Shown piece by piece: positions 41,434-47,384 of a stretch of 47,384 nt of DNA (positions within the stretch are counted from its first letter, which is position 1; the number at the start of each line of letters is the position of its first letter). The position numbers and the translations under genes are program-made. The notes under the pieces are model-generated. The model worked only from the letters and a program-made list of their open reading frames with translations. It was not told the DNA's origin and did no database searches. Source of the DNA: Bacillota bacterium (GTDB lineage Bacteria > Bacillota > Clostridia > Lachnospirales > Lachnospiraceae); assembly GCA_029224465.1 (NCBI GenBank), contig JAQXUQ010000011.1, forward strand, positions 1-47,384. The letters are read 5' to 3'.

Positions 41434-41552
41434 TTAAAATCAATTTATAGTCGCTAGGCTATTGTTGTGCGTCGAAAGTATAAAAATTGAATACTGAATA
41501 GGAATTTTGCCAAATTAAGGTATTCTAGCATAGTTTTCTATCCGTAAAGAGA

Positions 41553-41591
41553 AAGACTCCCTCACATTTCTGTGAAGGAGTCTTGTTTTTT
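41553..41591. terminator. Terminator between TerS and the RHH operon
   Basis: AAGACTCC/GGAGTCTT (41553-41560 with 41577-41584) with inner TCACA/TGTGA pairing. TTTTTT follows on the plus strand and a pyrimidine-rich stretch (TCTCTTT) on the minus strand. It could serve both the RHH transcript and the small terminase. Confidence 0.75.
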
Positions 41592-42255
41592 ACTTTTCCG
41601 GTAGGGATTTGCCGTTATCGAGCGGAATTTCGTATCTGCTCTTGATTTCTTCGGGATTTACCTCGCTTGTATCGCCTGTTTTCGGCGTAACTACGTACTC
41701 GCTTTGGTCTCTGTAGCCGTAGTTGTTCTTGGCAAGGAATATGCCGGTGACCGGATTCAGTTTGCCGGAGTTCATGTACAACTCCCACGAATTTTCCATG
41801 ATTTTATAAGCTTTTTTAATGAGACTAGTGACCGATCTGGGCAACGAACTCTTATAACCATCGCTTCCAAGCTGTTTATCGTTCACAATAGCAAGTAAAG
41901 TTGTTCTACTCATCGCATTGAGTGCCATCGCCAGTCCCGCTACTGTCGGTTTCATATCAGCCTCGGCAAAAATCATAAAATACTCTTCCAGTCTCTTGGC
42001 AACCTCTTCAGGATTGTCCATGTCAATAGCAGGTAAATTAAACAGCTTCACCGACACACCGGTAATCTTGTTATTATCTCCGGGACTTAAATTATAGCCA
42101 TTCATTCCAATCACCGGAGAGTTCTTACCGTTGTGCGCCTTGTTCGGATATTTCCTTCTCGCCTTCTTGGTATGGTCAACGTGAGAATACCGTTTATCAA
42201 TCGGTTTTCCAGTCCTCGGGGAGATTCTTACTTCTTCATCATCATTTCGTGTCAA
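41590..42255 (-). CDS. Phage terminase small subunit
   Basis: A 221-residue protein from TTG 42255 with AGGAG eight bases upstream. The N-terminus is basic (RKYPNKAHNGKNSP). The centre has VAKRLEEYFMIFAEADMKPT and a HTH-like AGLAMALNAMSRTTLLAIV. NNYGYRDQSEYVVTPK at the end is typical of small terminase/packaging proteins. It recognises phage DNA and recruits the large subunit. A terminator follows at once and the large subunit lies 5.7 kb away. Confidence 0.87.
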   Translation of the reverse strand: MTRNDDEEVRISPRTGKPIDKRYSHVDHTKKARRKYPNKAHNGKNSPVIGMNGYNLSPGDNNKITGVSVKLFNLPAIDMDNPEEVAKRLEEYFMIFAEADMKPTVAGLAMALNAMSRTTLLAIVNDKQLGSDGYKSSLPRSVTSLIKKAYKIMENSWELYMNSGKLNPVTGIFLAKNNYGYRDQSEYVVTPKTGDTSEVNPEEIKSRYEIPLDNGKSLPEK

Positions 42256-42275
42256 AATACGCTCCTTTCCGTACC

Positions 42276-42383
42276 CTGAACAAAAGATACAGTTTTTACA
42301 CTTTTTGTGTATAACTTTTTATATATAGCCTCTACTAAGAAAAGTTTACGGTAAATATATGTAAAACTGTATCTTTTGTTCAG
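42276..42383 (-). repeat. 108-bp palindromic element, copy 2 (upstream of TerS)
   Basis: Same length and same terminal inverted repeats (CTGAACAAAAGATACAG...CTTTTGTTCAG) as copy 1. Its core aligns to the reverse complement of copy 1. It lies between the HTH gene stop and the TerS ribosome binding site. Confidence 0.8.
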
Positions 42384-42387
42384 TATT

Positions 42388-42597
42388 TTACAATTCTATC
42401 TTCTCTTCTCCATCGGTTAAAATCAGAGTATAGCCCTCGTTCTCGATCAATTTAAAGAACGTGGACAGCTTCATGTCATTCCGTTTTTCCATCTTATACA
42501 AACCACGTTCCGACACTCCGGCAGACTCGGCAAGTTCCGCTCTTGTTGATAAATTGTTATTTTTAATAACATTTAGGATTTCTTTAACGGTCATCAT
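42388..42597 (-). CDS. Small XRE-like helix-turn-helix protein
   Basis: A 69-residue protein. An HTH is visible in LSTRAELAESAGVSERGLYK and a short C-terminal strand region ends it (GYTLILTDGEEKIEL). The start overlaps the end of the PAPS-reductase-like frame by 14 bases. It could regulate the packaging genes downstream through the adjacent 108-bp element (inference). Confidence 0.78.
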   Translation of the reverse strand: MMTVKEILNVIKNNNLSTRAELAESAGVSERGLYKMEKRNDMKLSTFFKLIENEGYTLILTDGEEKIEL

Positions 42598-43639
42598 CTC
42601 TTATGTGATACTCCTCTTCAAGCAGGTCATCCAAGCAATAACTGTGCTTTCCAATTTGTATCAGCTTCCCTTTCTTGGCGGCTTTCTGAAACCTTCGGTA
42701 ACGCTTTGTGTACTCATAAGACTTGCCAAAGACATTCATTATCGCTTTATACATCATCGGCTCCTGTTCTCGAATGATTTCTATCTCTTCTTCTACATTG
42801 CGCCCATAAGGACAGCCAACACACCCTGTGCGGGAAAAACCCCAAAGCTCGTAACAATCGGAATGGCGGATGCCAAAAAGCTCGTCATATTCTTTTTCAT
42901 CCTCTGCCGTATACCAAAAGAGCGGCCTGTACTATCCGTTGTCAGAGTCGAAACAGGATTTGTATGCCGAGGAGCGGATACCACCTTCCGCTTTTCGTAT
43001 ACCTGTGATCATCAGGTCAGCCTGAATAGAGTGAGCGACTTTCTTCTTGGCGTAGGTACAGCACTTTGATGAAATTGGAAAGTCTGGCGGATTTACAAGC
43101 ATGAATTCTTTAAGGTACTTGTTGTAAGAGATATTAAACTGAGAGTATCCGCAAGAATTCGCATCCCGAGCATTAGTCCACCACTTTAATGCACAAAGAC
43201 ATTTGGAATAACGACCATTCAGTGTGTCTAAATCCTCGTCTTCAAACTGAAATCCATGATTTTGTAACCGTTCGAGCATACTCGAGACGTACTTGGAGAG
43301 AAACGGCACACCGTATTCCTTGCAGGAAAGCGATATCGGCTTAATTGCTTTTATCCGCTCGATGGTTATGTCGTATTTCTGTTCTAAGTATGTCAGATGG
43401 TCTTTTGTTGCCTTATATTCCAGTCCGGTATCAAACCAAATATACCGTGCTTTCTTTTCCTTATCCAAGTGAGAGACAATATCTACACAAAGGTCGGAGT
43501 CCTTGCCGCCGCTTACAGAAACGCAAACATTGTCATACTTAGATAATACAGACTCAGCTTTGGTATAACTGTCGAATACAGCAAGGTTAGCGGTCGCTTT
43601 TTCACGGCACTTATTATATTCGTCAATGTCTATGATCAT
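42584..43639 (-). pseudogene. PAPS reductase-family protein interrupted by in-frame TAG
   Basis: A PP-loop ATPase of the phosphoadenosine phosphosulfate reductase/DndC-like family common in phages. The first part has SVSGGKDS (PP-loop) and FDTGLEYKATKDHL. At 42932-42934 a TAG interrupts FDSDNG*YRPLFWY. Downstream the same frame stays open for 115 codons with family motifs RPLFWY, GCVGCPYGRN and YEYTKRYRRF, ending in TAA at 42584. So the gene is about 351 residues with a nonsense codon or a read-through site. ATG 43639 overlaps the helicase stop (ATGA); an upstream ATG at 43657 is also possible. The substrate is unknown. Confidence 0.8.
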
Positions 43640-45099
43640 AACGACACATCCTTCCATCCCAAACCGCTGTAAATCTCGGTCTTGTCGGAATACTTCTCAT
43701 ACCAGTCCTGATGCAGTTCCATATCGTTTTTGAACCGCATCCCTGTGATCACCCTGTGATTCTCCGCCTTGCACCACTGCTTGTACTTCTTATACAGGTC
43801 TTTTCTCGATACCGTACAATCGGCGTCCCTCTTGCAGGTCGCTCTAAGGAATTGCAGGGTCAAATCATTTTCTTCTGCATACTGCGAGATAACCTTCCTC
43901 ATAGAGTCGGACATTTCAAGACCAACGCTCAAATACTTCCGGTATCCGAGGATGAGCCACATAAACACACCCTTCATGGCTTCGGGAGTTGTCAGCTCAT
44001 CCTTTAAATGCGTGTCCTGCTCCTGCGGCGTGAAATGCCGATTAAACTCTACGATCTTGATACGGTCGGAAGCAAACAGAGATTTATCACGGACGGCAGG
44101 TAAGTCATTGCAGGAAAGCCACATGGTAAACTGCGGTTTGAAGGTAATCGCTGATTGATACAGCGCACGAGCGGAGATTTCCTCGCCACCGGTTAGCTGT
44201 TTGATCTTTTCCTCATCTAGTCTGCCATACTCGTCTGACTCTGCCATGGTTACAAAACGCTTTCCCTTGAGTCCAACTAGTGTGGGCGATGCCGAGTCCT
44301 CGTCTTTCTGCCGGTCTCCCCGGCAGATCATCCCGACAGGTGCGACCTTGGCATAATCTCCCATCATGGTCTCTACCGTGTTTAGGAGCGTGGATTTGCC
44401 GTTTCTCGTTGTCTTGCCATGCAGAATAAACATACATTCCTCGTGGCTTGTGCCGAGCATGGAATATCCGAGTGCTCTCTGTAAAAAGTCTGCTTTCGCC
44501 TTGTCTCCCTCGGTTACTTCATCAATAAACGCTTCCCAACGCTTACAGCGGACATTCCGGTCTACGGTAAATTCAAAGTTGGTCTGCATTGTGATAAAGT
44601 CATCCGGCGAAGCTTCTCGAAAAGAGAAATCAGAAAGATCATAAGTGCCGTTCTTGCAGTTGATGAGATACGGATTAGCATCAAACTTGACAGCGGAAAT
44701 ACGGAGAACGCCTGCGGCATCCTTTAAAACTCTGTCCCGCAACCTGCGGTCTCCGAGCTTATTTACAAAGCCTGTGTATGCCTTGCGCTTGTCATCGTCC
44801 TCGATTTCTCCGCAATAGATGACCATAAGACGTACACATTCTTTGATCTTTTCAGAAACTAGGATTGCTCCTTCGTCTTTACGCCATGCACCTTCTGAGT
44901 AGGTGTACCACGATTTTTGCTCGGGGCAATACTGCGCTTCATTGCTGTAAAGCTTTCCGAAAAGGTCTGCAACACCCATTTCCGACCACTCGTAGTTGTA
45001 CTCCGGTTTGCACTGCTTGAGCTTGTACATCTTATCGGAAAGCTCTTTTGCAAGAATCATCCGTCCGTTGTGCAGGACAAATAATTCATTCTCGCTCAT
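43636..45099 (-). CDS. Phage D5/P4-type SF3 helicase (primase-helicase)
   Basis: A 487-residue protein. A D5_N region (ANPYLINCKNGTYDLSDFSF) precedes the SF3 ATPase with Walker A HGKTTRNGKST (about residue 228), AESDEYGRLDEEKIKQLTGG, and sensor-like TMWLSCNDLPAV. The C-terminal winged-helix region (CTVSRKDLYKKYKQWCKAEN) is also typical. It would unwind DNA at the phage origin. The prim-pol domain, fused in many relatives, is encoded separately upstream, with a PemK-like gene in between. Confidence 0.93.
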   Translation of the reverse strand: MSENELFVLHNGRMILAKELSDKMYKLKQCKPEYNYEWSEMGVADLFGKLYSNEAQYCPEQKSWYTYSEGAWRKDEGAILVSEKIKECVRLMVIYCGEIEDDDKRKAYTGFVNKLGDRRLRDRVLKDAAGVLRISAVKFDANPYLINCKNGTYDLSDFSFREASPDDFITMQTNFEFTVDRNVRCKRWEAFIDEVTEGDKAKADFLQRALGYSMLGTSHEECMFILHGKTTRNGKSTLLNTVETMMGDYAKVAPVGMICRGDRQKDEDSASPTLVGLKGKRFVTMAESDEYGRLDEEKIKQLTGGEEISARALYQSAITFKPQFTMWLSCNDLPAVRDKSLFASDRIKIVEFNRHFTPQEQDTHLKDELTTPEAMKGVFMWLILGYRKYLSVGLEMSDSMRKVISQYAEENDLTLQFLRATCKRDADCTVSRKDLYKKYKQWCKAENHRVITGMRFKNDMELHQDWYEKYSDKTEIYSGLGWKDVSL

Positions 45100-45394
45100 C
45101 CTCTCCCCCTAAAGCTTTAAAAATGCCTTTGTCGATTTCTTTCAGAACGCTGTCATTGATCATGCAGATAGGCTTGCCCAAACGCTTGCGGTCGCAGAAA
45201 GAGACTAAATCGCAGTGAACGTACTCTCCGTCTCCGATACATACTGAATTAAAGCCGTCTCTCGTTCCGATCATCAGAATAGAGATGATCTTGTTTGTTT
45301 CTCTGTTCTTGGAAGAAACGACTAGACAGTTTTTGTTTGTCGTGCCGTCCTTTTCAAGAAACTGATAAATATAACCTCGATGTGCCTTGTTCAA
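45086..45394 (-). CDS. PemK/MazF-like protein without a visible antitoxin
   Basis: A 102-residue protein from TTG 45394 with GGGGGAG nine bases upstream. RGYIYQF, NCLVVSSKNRETNKI and the end LGKPICMINDSVLKEIDKGI fit the PemK/MazF fold (canonical end: LG..IG.LS...M.EID.AL). The usual G.RP and P(L/I)T catalytic loops read NKNC and MIGT, so endoribonuclease activity is doubtful. Its start overlaps nothing upstream but its end overlaps the helicase start by 14 bases. No antitoxin gene precedes it. Confidence 0.7.
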   Translation of the reverse strand: MNKAHRGYIYQFLEKDGTTNKNCLVVSSKNRETNKIISILMIGTRDGFNSVCIGDGEYVHCDLVSFCDRKRLGKPICMINDSVLKEIDKGIFKALGGEDERE

Positions 45395-45426
45395 TGGAAA
45401 ACTCCCCCTTTATAGTTTTATTTTCT

Positions 45427-45455
45427 ATGTTATCAAACTAAGTTTTCTTAGTCAA
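45427..45455 (-). promoter_or_regulatory. Promoter with palindromic operator for the PemK-like gene
   Basis: On the minus strand TTGACT (45450-45455), 17 bases, TAACAT (45427-45432). Between the boxes lies a perfect dyad ACTAAG-AAAA-CTTAGT (45437-45452). A repressor bound here would shut off the PemK-like and helicase genes independently of the prim-pol gene. Confidence 0.65.
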
Positions 45456-46246
45456 TATTTGTATCGGGTTACGCTGTTACAGATTGTGCGGATTTCATAC
45501 TGATCGAGCATTGGAGTACACGCCGTTTTATTGGCGTAAAGCAGTTCGTTGAATATCTGCTCTTTGCTGTATCCGAGGGAATGTAGCTTTCCTGCAAGCG
45601 ATGTAAGGCAGAGGTTTCTTGAACCTTTTGTGATTTTTGGATATGTGGGTCTTAGACGAATCCTTCCGTCTTTTATAGGAGTTGACCATATCGGTCTATA
45701 AATAACCTCGCTGTCGGAAATGCGCTCGTTCTCTTTGATGCTCGGTTTGAAGTACGTTTCGTATACATAATCAACAGCTGATTGATTCTCACGGATAGTA
45801 TCGTGACCTTCCAGTATGTCCCCTGTGAGAATGAAATACCGTGCTGACTTATAAATCTCCACGCCCGATAGATTGTTCTTGCCGGTAATCGGGAGATTCC
45901 CACGGAGCAGGATATGAAAACCTCTCCTGCTCCGTGACTTCTCTGTGTAACTCTCGCAATGCCCGATGATATCCGCTGCAAGCGGAGTGATTAAACCAAG
46001 CTCATCGTATCCGGTATCAATATCGATTCCGACTATGCCGTTATCCGCAAACACAAATCCGCAGTAATCGTAGATGCCACTCTCATAAGCTTGGAATGAC
46101 TCTGTGAAGGAACTCCACGTAGTGCAATCGGAAGCGGAAGCCGCCCGGCACTCGTAAGAACGCATTGGAACCTTGGAATCCTTGTCGGCATTTACCCACT
46201 GCTTTAGCTGTTTCAGTTCATCCGGTATATTGCTGTAATCAATCAC
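45452..46246 (-). CDS. Phage prim-pol (bifunctional DNA primase/polymerase) with PriCT domain
   Basis: A 264-residue protein. The prim-pol N-terminal domain shows the metal-binding DxD in GIDIDTG (about residues 71-77) and the catalytic His in GFHILLRG. The C-terminal PriCT_1-type domain reads NLCLTSLAGKLHSLGYSKEQ and CTPMLDQYEIRTICNSV. It synthesises primers for phage replication and probably works with the separate D5 helicase. It overlaps the HhH gene by eight bases. Confidence 0.88.
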   Translation of the reverse strand: MIDYSNIPDELKQLKQWVNADKDSKVPMRSYECRAASASDCTTWSSFTESFQAYESGIYDYCGFVFADNGIVGIDIDTGYDELGLITPLAADIIGHCESYTEKSRSRRGFHILLRGNLPITGKNNLSGVEIYKSARYFILTGDILEGHDTIRENQSAVDYVYETYFKPSIKENERISDSEVIYRPIWSTPIKDGRIRLRPTYPKITKGSRNLCLTSLAGKLHSLGYSKEQIFNELLYANKTACTPMLDQYEIRTICNSVTRYKY

Positions 46247-46487
46247 AATAGAACCTCTCTACGATCTTGTTTGCGGTTTTGTCCCCGATTCCGTCTACGG
46301 TACGTAGCAGATCGTATAATTGCGCTTCGTCCAGTACGAGCGGATTTTCGCCGTACTCGTCTGTTTTATCCTTGTATCCGTCCTGCCACGCCGCCTTATA
46401 TAGAGCAAGCGTCCAACGATTGAACTCGTTGAATGACATGCCTAGGACATGTTTGTAGGTTTTGAAATCAACGGCCTTCTTGATCAT
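46239..46487 (-). CDS. Small helix-hairpin-helix protein
   Basis: An 82-residue protein from ATG 46487, with GGGAG eight bases upstream (an in-frame GTG at 46490 is also possible). The C-terminal RTVDGIGDKTANKIVERF is a helix-hairpin-helix DNA-binding motif. It is coupled to the prim-pol gene and may help it bind template (inference). Confidence 0.7.
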   Translation of the reverse strand: MIKKAVDFKTYKHVLGMSFNEFNRWTLALYKAAWQDGYKDKTDEYGENPLVLDEAQLYDLLRTVDGIGDKTANKIVERFYCD

Positions 46488-47153
46488 CACTTATCTCCCG
46501 TACATATGGCAGACCTTTTAGAATTTCAACGAATTCATTCCACTCATCTAGCTTATGATTAGAGCGTTGTTTGATGATCGTGAACACGTTCTCATAATTC
46601 ATGGTAACTGTTCTGCGCTGATTGTAAGAAGAAGGGAGAAATTGAATCATGAATCTCCATTCCTGTTTTTTATTGTGTTCCGTAATATTGTCCATTGGCT
46701 GTTTATAGCTGTTATAGATATCTCGGCATTGATTAAGCTGTTCAAGAATGTCGGTCTGCCATTCTATAGGAACGCTATCCCATGAAAAATCAGCGGCAGT
46801 AAATTCCTTTGCGGCGATTTTATGCATTGTAGAGCAGGAATTAGCTACCGTGCCGACTTTGTAAGTGTCAAATTCTTTCCACCAGTACAGCGGAGCTGTA
46901 ATATCCATGCTCACGAATATCTGTCTAAGATACTTCCTGTGTTCCGTCCCTGCTTTGAATAACCTGTGCATCAGATCAGCGTCAGCGTCACCAACACACA
47001 CAACCCACAAGAATTATTTTTACAAATTCCGGGACAATTCCTATTTGCATAACATTTGATACTGTCACTCTTATCCCAACTGTTCATCGGATTTCTCATC
47101 CCTCGGATGGCATGTTCAAATCCCCATACTTCTATATTTTCTACAGTAATCAT
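46468..47153 (-). pseudogene. Frameshifted ThyX-like phage protein
   Basis: Two overlapping frames form one gene. ATG 47153 gives EVWGFEHAIRGMRNPMNSWD, with a Cys-rich loop, to a TGA near 46971. One frame over, from about 47005, it continues VCVGDADADLMHRLFKAGTE, then APLYWWKEFDTYKVG, NSCSTMHKI and SSYNQRRTVTMNY. The frame-two start codon (TTG) has no ribosome binding site and a stop lies just upstream. Homologues I recall, with ThyX-like character, are a single protein with this order. An indel lies between about 46975 and 47008. Confidence 0.65.
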
Positions 47154-47384
47154 CTTTTATTCCTCTTTTGAACGTCACATACTTCCCATGCGCTATGTCT
47201 GCACTCAGAGCACTTGTTGTACGGTGCTTCGAGCCATGTATCAAACAAAGCACACTTCGGTTTGTTCTTATCGGGTGGCCGTTTCTTCCCGTGGGTTTGC
47301 GTCAAAAATTTGTGGTATTTGCAGACGGTTCTTCCTTCCATAAACGTGCCGTCTGAATACAGGCATGAATTGGGATGATTTGAA
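47150..47384 (-). CDS. Cysteine-rich zinc-binding phage protein (partial)
   Basis: The frame is open to the right edge, so the start is outside the window. The visible part reads SNHPNSCLYSDGTFMEGRTV, then CKYHKF, KPKCALFDTWLEAPYNKCSE and CRHSAWEVC. Several Cys and His pairs suggest a zinc ribbon. An internal ATG at 47341 is unlikely to be the true start because the family-like Cys pattern extends upstream. Its stop overlaps the next ATG (ATGA). Confidence 0.65.
   Translation of the reverse strand, partial: SNHPNSCLYSDGTFMEGRTVCKYHKFLTQTHGKKRPPDKNKPKCALFDTWLEAPYNKCSECRHSAWEVCDVQKRNKR

Noticed and set aside
42932-42934. Genome-wide TAG recoding in the phage
   Set aside because: The baseplate gene ends in TAG at 20944 at a natural protein end, so TAG still seems to be a stop.
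46971-47010. Programmed ribosomal frameshift in the ThyX-like gene
   Set aside because: No X XXY YYZ heptamer lies in the usable overlap, and a second-frame TAA bars earlier slipping.

Overview
The window looks like the chromosome of a Lachnospiraceae-like member of the Clostridia carrying a tailed-phage prophage. The inference rests on the rimP-nusA-rnpM-ylxQ-infB-rbfA-nrnA-truB-ribF gene order, the AGGAGG ribosome binding sites, protein sequences that read as Lachnospiraceae-like, and a tRNA-Glu without an encoded CCA. No genome comparison was possible.

Left third (1-16.8 kb, everything on the minus strand): translation, RNA-maturation and cofactor genes. In transcription order these are a zinc-ribbon protein, the rimP-to-aroK operon (with its own promoter and an attenuator-like hairpin ahead of rimP), rpsO, pnp, a pseF-pseG-prfC cluster that mixes nonulosonic-acid sugar genes with release factor 3, and the start of an Asp23/Gls24 gene.

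A plus-strand tRNA-Glu(CUC) at 16954-17025 marks the border. From its 3' end to the right edge (17.1-47.4 kb) lies a prophage whose genes run almost entirely leftward. The right-hand part holds the replication genes: a zinc protein cut by the edge, a frameshifted ThyX-like gene, an HhH protein, prim-pol, a PemK/MazF-like protein, a D5-type helicase, and a PAPS-reductase-like gene with an in-frame TAG. Then follow packaging (small terminase, resolvase/invertase, large terminase, portal), head (scaffold, capsid, connectors), tail (terminator, tube, frameshifted chaperone pair, 1565-residue tape measure, baseplate, fibre) and lysis (holin, CHAP/Cpl-7 endolysin). No phage integrase was found; it and the second attachment site are probably beyond the right edge.

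A foreign-looking 5-kb island (about 36.6-41.5 kb) separates the two terminase subunits. It holds AT-rich small genes, an XRE repressor, two plus-strand ribbon-helix-helix genes and a repeat-rich noncoding region with several operator or iteron families. Two 108-bp palindromic elements lie just upstream of the resolvase and of the small terminase, so they bracket the island plus the small-terminase gene.

The most striking observation is an apparent invertible tail-fibre cassette at 18419-19026. The fibre gene's C-terminal part and an oppositely oriented, in-frame alternative C-terminus converge. Each starts at a 26-bp dyad site resembling Hin/Gin/Cin crossover sites, and the prophage encodes a serine recombinase of the invertase/resolvase type. 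Other notable points are a canonical GGGAAAC minus-1 slippery site in the tail chaperone gene, a shared operator family linking the XRE repressor to the island operon, and terminators after TerS, the recombinase and TerL.
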